This document shows positions 27,933-38,320 of a stretch of DNA of 64,000 bases, in pieces. The stretch is from CAXTKD01 sp964244885 (GTDB taxonomy: Bacteria; Pseudomonadota; Alphaproteobacteria; Sphingomonadales; Sphingomonadaceae). A program made the translations under genes and the position numbers. The notes under the pieces are model-generated. The model saw only the letters and a program-made list of their open reading frames with translations, was not told where the DNA came from and made no database searches. The stretch is from assembly GCA_964244885.1 (NCBI GenBank), contig CAXTKD010000014.1:1-64000 (forward strand), in the 5' to 3' direction. Within the stretch, counting starts at the first letter, position 1. The number at the start of each line of letters is the position of its first letter.

Positions 27933-28970
27933 TCAGCCCGTGGCGACGACCAGCTTTTCCTCAATGTCGCGCTCGGTGCAGACGCGGTTGCGGCCGGTTT
28001 CCTTGGCGCGGTAGAGCGCCGCGTCGGCGCGCTCCAGCAGCGCCTCGACCGTGTCGGTCCAGCGCAGTTCGGCGACGCCCCAGGACAGCGTGATGCGGCC
28101 GACTTCCTGGTTCGACTGCTTCGAGCGGAGCGTGCGGCTGCCGACGAAATCGCAGAACTGCTCGGTGATGTCGGTCGCGGCTTCCAGCGCCTTGGCGGGT
28201 AGGACGATGACGAACTCCTCGCCGCCGAAGCGCGCCGGGTAGCCGAGGCCCTGGCAGAGCTTGTCGATGCACTGCGCGACGAGGCGCAGCACCTCGTCGC
28301 CCATGCGGTGGCCCCAGGTGTCGTTGAAGCGCTTGAAATGGTCGATATCGCAAAAGGCGACGCAGAGCGGCTTGCGGTCGGCGAGCGCCCGCGCCGCCTG
28401 GGTTTCGAGATAGGCCTGGAACGCCTTGCGGTTGGAGAGGCCGGTGAGCGGATCGATGCGGCATTCCGAGCGCGCCTCCTCCAGATCCTCCTGCAACGCG
28501 ACGATTTCCCGGGCTGAGGTCGTGAGCTGGGCTTCGAGCGCCTCGGTCTTCTCGATCATCGCGCCAGTGGCGGCGACGAGCTCGGAGAGGAGGGCGCGCT
28601 GGGTGTCGAGATCGGGGTTGCCCGACAGCGTCTGGTGGCCGTCGCGGAGCGCCGCGTTGTAGGTGCGGACGTCGCCGCCGGTGCGCTCGACATAGGCGGT
28701 CATCGCCTCGATCTGCGCCGCGGCGCGCTCGGCGAGCCTGGCCATGTCTTCGCCGTCGGTGCCGCCGAGATATTCGCGGCGGATGCGCTCGACGGCGCGG
28801 CGGGTGAGCGGGCTTTCGACGGCGAGCGCGCCGTTGACCGCCTCGACGAACGCCTCGTCGGCCGAGGTGACATAGCGATACCAGAAATCGTAATTGATCG
28901 GAGTGGCCGCGATTCCGCCGGCCTCGATATGAGCCCTGATGCGGTCGATGATCTGGACTTGGCTCGTCAT
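27933..28970 (-). CDS. diguanylate cyclase (GGDEF domain)
   Basis: 345 residues. The N-terminal ~150 residues are helical with no named sensor that I recognise. The C-terminal GGDEF domain has CDIDHFKRFND for metal binding and an intact catalytic GGEEF, so it should make cyclic di-GMP. The RxxD inhibitory site five residues before GGEEF is missing, which suggests weak product inhibition. No transmembrane segment is visible, so it is probably cytosolic. It is convergent with tgt, 10 nt apart. Confidence 0.9.
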   Translation of the reverse strand: MTSQVQIIDRIRAHIEAGGIAATPINYDFWYRYVTSADEAFVEAVNGALAVESPLTRRAVERIRREYLGGTDGEDMARLAERAAAQIEAMTAYVERTGGDVRTYNAALRDGHQTLSGNPDLDTQRALLSELVAATGAMIEKTEALEAQLTTSAREIVALQEDLEEARSECRIDPLTGLSNRKAFQAYLETQAARALADRKPLCVAFCDIDHFKRFNDTWGHRMGDEVLRLVAQCIDKLCQGLGYPARFGGEEFVIVLPAKALEAATDITEQFCDFVGSRTLRSKQSNQEVGRITLSWGVAELRWTDTVEALLERADAALYRAKETGRNRVCTERDIEEKLVVATG

Positions 28971-29118
28971 GGTATCGGGCGGGCTCGCGGCTCAGCTAGG
29001 TTCTGTTACGCGGAACTCTCGCCGCACCATCCCAAGATCGCGCGGCGTCGACCCGCACAGTGCGGCCGGAAGGTTAAGGAAGGGCTAAGTCGGGGGCGAA
29101 CCCGCGTCCCGCGACGGC

Positions 29119-30621
<1,503 letters not shown>

Positions 30622-30725
30622 GCCAAATCTTTCGCGAAAGGGCGCGCGCAGGGGCGCGCTGCCAAGGTGCGGCTTGCGCACCGCAGCGGGGAAAAGTCAA
30701 GGCGACGTGGTGAGGGGCGTGCCGT

Positions 30726-31010
30726 TTACCAGCCGAGTTCGGCATGCGAGCCCAAGCGGACGAGCTGCAGCGTCGAGGCATCGGGCTTGCGATAGATGAG
30801 CACCAGGTCCGGCCGGACATGGCAATCGCGATGGTCGTTCCAGTCGCCAGTCAGCGCGTGGTCGCGCCAGCGCGGCAGGAGGGACCGGTCGGCGGCGAGC
30901 GCGGTGACGACCTCGGACAGCGCCGTCGCCAGCGTCGCGGCATGCCGGCCTTTGGACTCGCGCTTGTAATCTTTTCGGAATTGCCCGGTTCGCTCAATCG
31001 TCCGCATCAA
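30726..31010 (-). CDS. yafQ: type II toxin, YafQ/RelE-family mRNA interferase
   Basis: 94 residues. The RelE-superfamily toxin core is visible: GQFRKDYKRESKGR, DHALTGDWNDHRDCHVRPDLVLIYR and the terminal LVRLGSHAELGW. This order, with conserved histidines in DHALTG, DHRDCH and the final GSH, is typical of YafQ, a ribosome-dependent endonuclease. It overlaps the antitoxin gene by 17 nt, with the antitoxin first, as usual for such operons. Confidence 0.88.
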   Translation of the reverse strand: MMRTIERTGQFRKDYKRESKGRHAATLATALSEVVTALAADRSLLPRWRDHALTGDWNDHRDCHVRPDLVLIYRKPDASTLQLVRLGSHAELGW

Positions 31011-31257
31011 GGTCGGCCATCAACGCCTCGACCGTTTCGAACGCCGGAAGGCCGCCGCCACGCGCCTCCCGCATCGCTTCGATCGTCTCGGCATTGGGGT
31101 TGAGCGGCTCGAACGGCAGGCGCTTGTCGCGCGCTACCCGGGTCAAAAGCAGGCGCACCGCATCCGATACCGTAAGGCCCATCGCGGCGAGCACGATCGT
31201 CGCCTCTTCCTTCACGGCGCCGTTTATACGGGTTTGAACAAGGGCGTTAGATGGCAT
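30994..31257 (-). CDS. dinJ: type II antitoxin, DinJ/RelB family
   Basis: 87 residues. The N-terminal ribbon-helix-helix NALVQTRINGAVKEEA is followed by GLTVSDAVRLLLTRVARD, the classical DinJ signature, then a C-terminal toxin-neutralising segment. It would bind and silence the YafQ toxin and repress its own operon. A 25-nt perfect palindrome lies 15 nt upstream of its start. Confidence 0.88.
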   Translation of the reverse strand: MPSNALVQTRINGAVKEEATIVLAAMGLTVSDAVRLLLTRVARDKRLPFEPLNPNAETIEAMREARGGGLPAFETVEALMADLDADD

Positions 31258-31271
31258 TGGAGGTCCCGATC

Positions 31272-31296
31272 ATCTGCATTACATTGTAATGCAGAT
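31272..31296 (-). promoter_or_regulatory. palindromic operator of the dinJ-yafQ operon
   Basis: Perfect inverted repeat with 12-bp arms ATCTGCATTACA and TGTAATGCAGAT around a single T. It is centred about 27 nt upstream of the dinJ start codon, where a ribbon-helix-helix autorepressor is expected to bind. The site is seen in sequence; its use is inferred. Confidence 0.75.
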
Positions 31297-31313
31297 CTTG
31301 CCCCTTTGCAAGA

Positions 31314-32174
31314 TCAGGGCGTCAGCTCAACGATCGTCAGCGAGTTGGCGGCGATTTGCGGGATCAGCAGGTGGTTGCGGCGGGTGTCGAGGCCGATCGC
31401 GGCGGGGATTGGGATGTCGCTGGCGACCGGGACGGCGGGGCCGGCCGGCGGCAGGCGGTAGACGGCGTGGGCGTCCTGCGCCGCGACGAGCAGCCCGCCG
31501 TCAGGCAGCGGGACGATGCCGTCGACTCGGCCGAGCGGCAGCGAGCGCTCGCGCGAGATTCGGCCGGACTTGTCGCGGAAGACGAGGTTGACGCCGCGTC
31601 CGCCGTGGACGACCGAACCGTCGGCCATGATCGCGACTCCGTTCGGGCGTTCCGACGAATCGTCGCGCGGCGCGAACAGCGTGACCTTGCGCCTGGGCGA
31701 GATGCGATAGACCGCCCCGGCCTTGCCCTCGCCGGCCGAGTCGGTGACGTAGATCGTGCCGTCGGGCGCGACGGTGAGGTCGTTGAGGCGGATCGCGCCG
31801 GCGATCTCGATCGAGCCCCTGGGCGCGCCGCTGGCGAGGTCGAACAGGCGGACCGCGGTGATGTCGGCGACGTAGAGCGTGCCCCGGGCGACGAACAGGC
31901 CGAGCGGGTTGATCAGGGTGACGCCGTTCCGGCCGCCCTCGATCCACTTGAGCTCCGTGACCTTGCCGTCGGGGCTGAGCAGCGAGATGAAGCCGTCGTT
32001 GCCGGCGTCGCGCGGGCCGAGGTTGGAGACGAGGATGCGGTCGCCCGCCGCATCGTAGCGCGCGCATTCCGAGCCATCGAAGCCGACGTTCGAGATCACG
32101 GTCGGAGCGGCGCTCGCCGCGACGCTGGAGAGCGCCGCGGCGAGCCAGGCGAGAGCGGCGAGCCGCCCCCGCAC
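31314..32174 (-). CDS. secreted SMP-30/gluconolactonase-like beta-propeller protein
   Basis: 286 residues with a signal peptide ending near VAASAAPT. Repeated beta-propeller blades include IEGGRNGVTLINPLGLFV, IRLNDLTVAPDGTIYVTD and ERPNGVAIMADGS, which resemble SMP-30/gluconolactonase and strictosidine-synthase-like proteins with calcium-binding N and D residues. The reaction is unknown. It starts one base after the stop of the TonB receptor gene and is probably co-transcribed with it. Confidence 0.75.
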   Translation of the reverse strand: MRGRLAALAWLAAALSSVAASAAPTVISNVGFDGSECARYDAAGDRILVSNLGPRDAGNDGFISLLSPDGKVTELKWIEGGRNGVTLINPLGLFVARGTLYVADITAVRLFDLASGAPRGSIEIAGAIRLNDLTVAPDGTIYVTDSAGEGKAGAVYRISPRRKVTLFAPRDDSSERPNGVAIMADGSVVHGGRGVNLVFRDKSGRISRERSLPLGRVDGIVPLPDGGLLVAAQDAHAVYRLPPAGPAVPVASDIPIPAAIGLDTRRNHLLIPQIAANSLTIVELTP

Positions 32175-32175
32175 G

Positions 32176-35172
32176 CTAGAACTTGAAGCCGGCCGCGACG
32201 CCGTAGCGGCGCGGCTCGAGGGTAAAGATGTTGGTGAACAGGCCCGAGGACTGGTCGCCGGCGCCGAGGCCGGTGATCGCGTTGTTCTTGGTCAGGTTCT
32301 GGACGAAGGCGCGGGCGAACCAGCGGTTGTCGAGGCCATTCAGCTGAACCTGGGCGTTCACCACGGTGTAGGCTTTGATCCGGTCGATATTGTCGTTGAA
32401 GATCAGGCCGTAGCTCTTGCCGGTGTAGGCGACGTCGGCACGCGGGACGAGCGACATGCCGTTGGCGAAGTCGAACGTGTACTGCGCGCCGCCCGAGAGC
32501 TTGTAGTTCGGCGCCTGCGGCAGCTCGTTGCCGCGGATGTTGACCAGCACGCCCGAGGGCAGGACGCTGACGCCCGCCGCCGGATTCGCGGCGAGCGAGG
32601 TGAGCACGGCGCAGACGCTGAAGGCGCCCGTCGCGGCGACCCCGCTGCCCGCCGGGAACGCCGCCGGCGCCCGCAGGCCGGCGCCCGGCTGCAAGCCGGG
32701 GATCGCGCCGGCGTTGATCGCGGTGTTGGCTCCGGCGACGAAGGCGTTCGCCCCGGCGGCGTTGCCGGCGGTCGTCGGCACCACGGCGCAGTTGGAGGCG
32801 TTGGTAATGTCCTTGATGATCACCGCGTCCGCGCGTCCGCCCGACGGATCGCGCGGGTTGCCGAGGAACTTGTCGCTCGACACCTTGGTGTGGAGGTAGC
32901 TGGCGCTGGCGTTGATCAGCAGGCCCGAGGTCGGCCGGAACACCGCCTCCGCCTCGACTCCGTAGATGTCGGCGTCGACGTTGTCGTTGACCGCGGTGCG
33001 GGAGACGATGCGGCTCAGCTGCAGCTGCTTGTACTGGTAGTAGAAGCCCGTGAGGTTGAGCTGCAGCGAGTTGTTCATGAAGCTGTTCTTCGATCCGATC
33101 TCGAACGCGTTGACAGTCTCGGGGCTGAAGCTGACCGGCACCGCGAACACCGGCGACAGCGGCGGGTTGATGCCCCCGGACTTGTAGCCGCGCGAATAGG
33201 ACGCATAGAGCAAATTGTCGTCGGTGATCTTGTAGTCGAGCACCGCGCGCCCGGTGCCGCGACCGAACGAGACGTTGTTGACCTGGAACGGCTGCGCGCC
33301 AGCCAGCGTCGAATCATAGTCCAGCGTGGCGTAATTGAGCGCCTGGGTGAAGTCCGTGGCGGTGATCGGGACCTGCGGCGCGACGCCGGCCGAATCGATG
33401 AACAGCGAGGTGCGCGCCCGGACGTCCTTGGCATCGTGGTTGTAGCGGGCGCCGAGAGTCAGCTTCAGCCGGTCGTTGAACTGGTAATAGACTTCGCCGA
33501 ACAGGCCGTAGGACTTCAGCGCGTAGCTGTCGGTATTGTTGCGGTAGAAGGAGGTGCCGGCGAAGACGATCGGGAAGGTCGTGGCGCCCGCGGCGCGCGC
33601 GCCGAGAGTCGTCGCGCCGCCCAGGATCGCCGCCGCATAGTCGAGCCCGAAGGCGTCGACATAGTAGCTGTTCTCGCTGAGCTTGTAGTCGGTGTAGATG
33701 CCGCCCAACAGGAAGTTGAACGGGCCGTCGAACTGGCTCTCGGCGATCGCTTCTCCCGTCATGCTGCGGCTGGACTGGACCGAACGGTCGAAGTCCTGGG
33801 GAGTCGAGGAGCAGAACGACCGCCCGGCGAACACGCCGATCCCGCGCGGGTCGGGCAGCGACGTGCAATAGGGGCCCGCCGGACCGTTCGGGATCAGCGC
33901 CGCGCGGGCCGGAGCGAACACCTGGAACGGCGATCCAGCGGTCGAGCTCGCGACCTGGAAGAAGCCGAGGCCGGCGGCCATCGTCGCCGCGTTCTGCACC
34001 GACAGGTTGTAGTCCTGCGACGAGTCGACGCTCGACGACTGGTAGATGCCCGACAGCGACAGCTTCACCTGGCCGACATCCTGCTCGAGCCGAGCCATAT
34101 ATTGCTTTTCCGAGCTCTTGTAGCTCGGCTGATAGTCGGTGTTGACGACGCGGGGGTCGGCCGGGTTGACATTGCCAGCGTAGACGTCGGTTCCGTAGAG
34201 GCTGCCAAGCGCCAGCGGCGCGAACGCGGCGCCGAGCCGCGCGGTGAAGAACTCGCGCGAGGTGAAGATGCTGGCGAGCGAGGCGTTGCCGTTGACGACG
34301 CCATAGCCCTTGCCCGAGGGCAGGCAGCCGAGAATGGCGGTCGGGTCGCGGTCGCAGAGCTGCTTCTGGATGCGAAGGCGGTCGTCGTTCTCGTGGAAGT
34401 AGGACGCCATCAGGTCGATGCGGGTGGTGTCCGTCGGCTCCCAGCGCAGCGAGCCGCGAATGGCGTAGAGATCGCGGCCGTCGATCCGGCTGTTGTCGAA
34501 CAGGTTCCTGGTATAGCCGTCGCGGGTGACCTTGGTCCCGGCGAAGCGGACGCCAAGCCTGTCCGTCAACGGCACGTTGATCATGCCCTTGATCCGGAAC
34601 GATTCGAAATTGCCGTATTCGCCCTCGGCGGTGGTGTGGAACGCCCGGAGGTCGGGCTTCGCGGTGATGAAGTTCAGGACGCCCGAGGTGGCGTTGCGGC
34701 CGAACAGCGTGCCCTGCGGCCCGCGCAGCACCTCGATCCGCTCCATGTCGTAGAATTCGGTCTCGAACAGCCGGGTGCTGATCAGCGGCATGTCGTTGAT
34801 GTGGATGGCGGTCGCGCTGTCGCAGGTGACTCCGACGCAGAGGTCGCCGATGCCGCGGATGGTGAAGCTGGACGAGGTGAAATTGGTCTTGGTGTAGGTG
34901 ATGTTCGGGAGCGTCAGCTGCAGGTCGGACGAATTGTCGATCTGCTGGCGGTCGAGCGCCTCGGCGGTGAACGCCGAGATCGCGACCGGAACGTCCTGGA
35001 GCGATTCCGCCTGCCGCTGCGCGGTGACGATGATCTCCTCGATGCCGCTGTCGTCGACCGCGGGCGCGGTGGTGGCCGGAACGGTCTGCGCGCCGGCGGC
35101 GCCGGCGATCAGAAGCGAGAGCGCCGAGGCGCTGGAAATGAGCGCGAGGCGCGAGGCGCGAACGATGGTCAT
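32176..35172 (-). CDS. TonB-dependent outer membrane receptor
   Basis: About 998 residues from the ATG at 35172. A signal peptide ending near AGAQTVP is followed by a TonB-box-like EEIIVTAQR. The plug domain contains DVPVAISAF, RGIGD, VEVLRGPQGTLFGRNAT and GVLNFIT, and a large beta-barrel ends in a terminal aromatic residue (GVAAGFKF). This belongs to the sphingomonad group of receptors for large or hydrophobic substrates. The SMP-30-like protein downstream may act on the imported ligand, which is not identifiable. Confidence 0.92.
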   Translation of the reverse strand: MTIVRASRLALISSASALSLLIAGAAGAQTVPATTAPAVDDSGIEEIIVTAQRQAESLQDVPVAISAFTAEALDRQQIDNSSDLQLTLPNITYTKTNFTSSSFTIRGIGDLCVGVTCDSATAIHINDMPLISTRLFETEFYDMERIEVLRGPQGTLFGRNATSGVLNFITAKPDLRAFHTTAEGEYGNFESFRIKGMINVPLTDRLGVRFAGTKVTRDGYTRNLFDNSRIDGRDLYAIRGSLRWEPTDTTRIDLMASYFHENDDRLRIQKQLCDRDPTAILGCLPSGKGYGVVNGNASLASIFTSREFFTARLGAAFAPLALGSLYGTDVYAGNVNPADPRVVNTDYQPSYKSSEKQYMARLEQDVGQVKLSLSGIYQSSSVDSSQDYNLSVQNAATMAAGLGFFQVASSTAGSPFQVFAPARAALIPNGPAGPYCTSLPDPRGIGVFAGRSFCSSTPQDFDRSVQSSRSMTGEAIAESQFDGPFNFLLGGIYTDYKLSENSYYVDAFGLDYAAAILGGATTLGARAAGATTFPIVFAGTSFYRNNTDSYALKSYGLFGEVYYQFNDRLKLTLGARYNHDAKDVRARTSLFIDSAGVAPQVPITATDFTQALNYATLDYDSTLAGAQPFQVNNVSFGRGTGRAVLDYKITDDNLLYASYSRGYKSGGINPPLSPVFAVPVSFSPETVNAFEIGSKNSFMNNSLQLNLTGFYYQYKQLQLSRIVSRTAVNDNVDADIYGVEAEAVFRPTSGLLINASASYLHTKVSSDKFLGNPRDPSGGRADAVIIKDITNASNCAVVPTTAGNAAGANAFVAGANTAINAGAIPGLQPGAGLRAPAAFPAGSGVAATGAFSVCAVLTSLAANPAAGVSVLPSGVLVNIRGNELPQAPNYKLSGGAQYTFDFANGMSLVPRADVAYTGKSYGLIFNDNIDRIKAYTVVNAQVQLNGLDNRWFARAFVQNLTKNNAITGLGAGDQSSGLFTNIFTLEPRRYGVAAGFKF

Positions 35173-35342
35173 GAAGGCCCTCCCCAAATCTTCGCCGCGT
35201 CACCCGTCCTCGAAGGCGGGCGTTCGTCGGCCAGAAGCCGGTATTTGGGCACCGTTGCGCGCGCCTGTCCAGCGACGCCGGGTGGTCCCTGCGGCTTTCG
35301 ACAGGGTTCCGGGCCACAGCGCGGCAGTTTTGCAACGCTTCG

Positions 35343-35750
35343 CTACTTGCGCCGGGGCTTTCCGATCCGCGTCAGGTCCGCGATCGGGCATTCGCCGCCC
35401 GAGCGCGCGATCACCGCGTCATGGCCGGCGCACAGATAGCCGGCGCGGGCTCGGCGATAGTAGAAGCCTTCGTAATAGCCGAGCGCCGGGCAGGCCTCGG
35501 CGAAGCGCATCCGCCAGCGCGCGCCGCCCTTCAGCCGGAGCTCGATGCTGCGATCGTCGGTGACGATGGCGCCGGCGATGGAGTCGACCGGAACGCAGGC
35601 GCGCTTCAATACGCGGCCGGGTAGCGAGGGCGCTGGCGCGGTGGCGGGGGGCTGGACCGGCACGCGGCGCACCGAGGGCGCGTCGGCGAGCGCGGCCGAA
35701 CCGCCAAACAGGGCCGAGAGTGCCGTCAGAAAAACCACGCCGCGCATCAT
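35343..35750 (-). CDS. small secreted protein, DUF6491-like
   Basis: 135 residues with a signal peptide ending near AALADAPS. Four cysteines are visible (in RACVPV, EACPAL, YLCAGH and GECPIA), consistent with two disulfides in the periplasm. The pattern of a short beta-rich domain resembles DUF6491, of unknown function. It is upstream of the TonB receptor on the same strand with a 170-nt gap. Confidence 0.55.
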   Translation of the reverse strand: MMRGVVFLTALSALFGGSAALADAPSVRRVPVQPPATAPAPSLPGRVLKRACVPVDSIAGAIVTDDRSIELRLKGGARWRMRFAEACPALGYYEGFYYRRARAGYLCAGHDAVIARSGGECPIADLTRIGKPRRK

Positions 35751-35845
35751 CGCTTCTCGCTCACTTCGTTGAACCCTGCGTGAACAGCCGAGGCAGCGTC
35801 AACGATGGCTTTGAGCCGGCGAGGCCCTGCGGCTATGCTTGTGGC

Positions 35846-37231
35846 ATGAACGACGCACTGAACGCGATGAGGGCGGCGGTCGGCCCGGCTGGCTGGACCG
35901 AAGACCCCGCTGACCTCGCGCCGCACCTGGTCGACTGGCGCGGCAAGACGCGCGGCGCCGCGGCGCTGATGCTGAGGCCGGCGTCGACCGCCGAGGTCTC
36001 GGCGGTGGTCCGCATCGCGGCGGCGCACGGCGTCGCGTTGGTGCCGCAGGGGGGCAACACCGGGCTGGTCGGCGGCGGCATCCCCGACAACGGGGGCGGC
36101 GCGGTGCTGATCTCGATGCGGCGGATGAACCGGCTGCGCGCGGTCGACGCGGCCGATTTCTCGCTGGTCGCCGAGGCGGGGGTGATCCTCGAGGCGGTTC
36201 ACGAGGCCGCCGCCCGGGCCGGGCGGATGTTCCCGCTGTCGCTCGCCGCCAAGGGCAGCGCCACCGTCGGCGGACTGATCTCGACCAACGCGGGCGGGGT
36301 GCAGGTGCTGCGGCACGGCACGATGCGAGCGCTGGTGCTGGGGCTGGAGGCGGTGCTTCCCGACGGCTCGGTGCTCGACCAGCTGTCGTCGCTCCGCAAG
36401 GACAACACCGGCTACGACATCAAGCAGTTGCTGATCGGCGCCGAGGGGACGCTCGGCATCGTCACGGCGGCGGCGCTGAAGCTCGTGCCCGCCCCGGCGA
36501 GCGTCGCGACCGGGCTCGTCGGCCTCGCATCGCCGGAGGCGGCGCTCAAGGTTCTGAACCGGCTGCGCGCCGTGACCGGCGACCGCATCGAGAGCTTCGA
36601 GCTGATGCCGCGCGACGGGCTCGACATGGTGTTCGCGCATATTCCCGACACGCGCGACCCGCTGGACACGCCTCATCCCTGGTACGCGCTGGTCGAGGCG
36701 GTCTCGGCGCGCGAGGGCGAGCCGCTCGACGAGGCGCTCGGCGAAGGGCTGGCGGCGGCGATCGAGGCGGGGGAGGCGACCGATGCGACGGTCGCTTCGA
36801 GCGAGGCGCAGCGCGCCATGCTGTGGAAGCTGCGCGAGATGCTGCCCGAGGCCGAGCGGCTCGACGGACCGTCGCTGAAGCACGACGTCTCGGTGCCGGT
36901 CGCGGCGATGCCGGCGTTCATGGGGGAGGCGACATCGCTGGTCGAGGGGGGCTGGCCGGGCACGAGGGTGCTGGCGTTCGGCCATCTCGGCGACGGCAAT
37001 GTCCATTACAACGTGCGCTTCGCGGCGGATGGGGACGGCGAGGGGATCACCGCGCGGGTCAACGACCTCGTCACCGCGATGGGCGGCTCGATCTCGGCCG
37101 AGCATGGCATCGGCACGCTCAAGATCGGCGAGCTCGGGCGGCTGGGCGACCCCGCCAAGCTCGCCGCGATGCGCGCGGTCAAGGCGGCGCTCGACCCCAG
37201 GGGCATCATGAACCCGGGAAAGCTGTTCTAG
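35846..37231 (+). CDS. FAD-linked oxidase, D-2-hydroxyglutarate/D-lactate dehydrogenase type
   Basis: 461 residues from the ATG at 35846. The N-terminal FAD-binding domain (VAO/PCMH type) has VPQGGNTGLVGGGIPD, GGLISTNAGG and LIGAEGTLGIVT. The C-terminal cap has AFGHLGDGNVHYNV and SAEHGIGTLK, the histidine-containing motifs for hydroxyacid binding and metal. It oxidises a D-2-hydroxyacid and passes electrons to quinone or ETF. The exact substrate is uncertain, with D-2-hydroxyglutarate favoured by the motif pattern. Confidence 0.85.
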   Translation: MNDALNAMRAAVGPAGWTEDPADLAPHLVDWRGKTRGAAALMLRPASTAEVSAVVRIAAAHGVALVPQGGNTGLVGGGIPDNGGGAVLISMRRMNRLRAVDAADFSLVAEAGVILEAVHEAAARAGRMFPLSLAAKGSATVGGLISTNAGGVQVLRHGTMRALVLGLEAVLPDGSVLDQLSSLRKDNTGYDIKQLLIGAEGTLGIVTAAALKLVPAPASVATGLVGLASPEAALKVLNRLRAVTGDRIESFELMPRDGLDMVFAHIPDTRDPLDTPHPWYALVEAVSAREGEPLDEALGEGLAAAIEAGEATDATVASSEAQRAMLWKLREMLPEAERLDGPSLKHDVSVPVAAMPAFMGEATSLVEGGWPGTRVLAFGHLGDGNVHYNVRFAADGDGEGITARVNDLVTAMGGSISAEHGIGTLKIGELGRLGDPAKLAAMRAVKAALDPRGIMNPGKLF

Positions 37232-37241
37232 GGCGCGCACT

Positions 37242-37268
37242 TTCCCTCTCCCCTCCAGGGAGAGGGAA
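37242..37268. terminator. hairpin after the FAD-linked oxidase
   Basis: 11-bp arms TTCCCTCTCCC / GGGAGAGGGAA with a 5-nt loop, beginning 11 nt after the stop codon. No T-run follows. It resembles half of the larger palindromes elsewhere in the window. Confidence 0.5.
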
Positions 37269-37358
37269 GCCACCGGCTTGCCTCGCGGGGCTCGCGCCGG
37301 TAAGGGCGGGGACTTGCGGGAACGCCTCCGCTCACCCACCCACATTCGCTGAAAGACC

Positions 37359-38123
37359 ATGATGGCCTCCAACCCTCCGGCTGCCCAGATGCCGCTTCTC
37401 TACAACCGGATCGTCCCGCTCTCGTCGTCGATCCATCCCAATCACGGCATGATCGCCCGGACCGGCTTTCCGGAAGCCACGAAGATCAACGCGGTGCCGG
37501 TGACGGTCGACGAGTTCCCGGTGCTGCAGCGCCACTTCCCGATCGTCTTCAGCCTTGGCGACAACCCGGCGCCGCTGGCGCTTCTTGGGCTCAACGACGG
37601 CGTCAACCTGTTCGTCGACGCCGAGGGCAACTGGCGGCCGGAGACCTATGTGCCGGCGTTCCTTCGCCGCTATCCGTTCATCCTGGCGCAGCTGACCGAG
37701 AACGCGGGCGAATTGTCGCTGTGCTTCGACGAGACCTCGCCGCTGATCGGCGAGAATATCGGCGATCGGCTGTTCGACGGCACCGAGCCGACCGAGGCGA
37801 CCAAGGCGGCGCTCGCCTTCTGCGAGCAGTTCGAGCAGTCGATCGCCCGCACCCGCGCCTTCATGGAGGAACTGCAGAAGCTCGATATCCTGACCGACGG
37901 CGAGGTGACGATCCAGCAAGTCGGCGTCGAGCAGCCGTCGATCTATCGCGGCTTCAAGATGGTCGCCGAGGACAAGCTGCAGGGCATCCGCGGCGATCAG
38001 GCGCGCAAGATGGTCCAGAACGGCATGCTGGGGCTCGTCTACGCCCACCTGTTCTCGATGGGGAATATCACCGAGCTCTTCCAGCGCCAGCTCAACAACG
38101 CGCGGGCGGAAGCGGACGCCTGA
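37359..38123 (+). CDS. SapC family protein
   Basis: 254 residues matching the SapC family, named after a protein encoded beside S-layer secretion genes in Campylobacter but widespread in sphingomonads with TonB receptors. Recognisable stretches are FPVLQRHFPIVFS, GLNDGVNLFVD and YVPAFLRRYPF. The enzymatic role is unknown. It is monocistronic and followed by a series of hairpins. Confidence 0.8.
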   Translation: MMASNPPAAQMPLLYNRIVPLSSSIHPNHGMIARTGFPEATKINAVPVTVDEFPVLQRHFPIVFSLGDNPAPLALLGLNDGVNLFVDAEGNWRPETYVPAFLRRYPFILAQLTENAGELSLCFDETSPLIGENIGDRLFDGTEPTEATKAALAFCEQFEQSIARTRAFMEELQKLDILTDGEVTIQQVGVEQPSIYRGFKMVAEDKLQGIRGDQARKMVQNGMLGLVYAHLFSMGNITELFQRQLNNARAEADA

Positions 38124-38190
38124 TCGATCTGTTTGAGACGAACCGAGTGCGGGGTGCGGCTATTCGGAGCTTGCGCTGTCGCGCGGGCTT

Positions 38191-38307
38191 CCCCAAATAG
38201 GGGTCGCCGCCTGTTTTGTCCCCCTTTGCGGGCGGCATGGCGCGCCTCCGGGCGCGTTTCCTCCCTGAACCTGGCCGCTCCGTGGCATTGCCCGGAGCGG
38301 CTTTTTT
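38191..38307 (+). ncRNA. candidate structured small RNA or 3' UTR with CCUCCC loop
   Basis: Four successive hairpins: CCCC/GGGG (38191-38203), GCCGCC/GGCGGC (38206-38236), CGCGCC/GGCGCG with a TCCG loop (38241-38256), then the terminator stem (38274-38301) with T6. Between the last two is an unpaired TTTCCTCCCTGAAC. An exposed CCUCCC anti-Shine-Dalgarno motif is typical of several alphaproteobacterial regulatory RNAs. It may also simply be the end of the sapC mRNA. No family match is claimed. Confidence 0.35.
38274..38307 (+). terminator. strong intrinsic terminator
   Basis: Perfect 9-bp stem GCCGCTCCG / CGGAGCGGC with a 10-nt loop, followed by six T. It ends the sapC transcript or the candidate small RNA. 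It is 14 nt before the end of the convergent amidohydrolase gene. Confidence 0.88.
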
Positions 38308-38320
38308 ATGCGCCCGAGAC

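Noticed and set aside
32890..35439. Open frame of ~850 codons on the plus strand opposite the TonB receptor
   Set aside because: It is the antisense shadow of a GC-rich gene: Arg/Val/Asp-rich, with no domain and no ribosome binding site, while the minus strand encodes a clear receptor.
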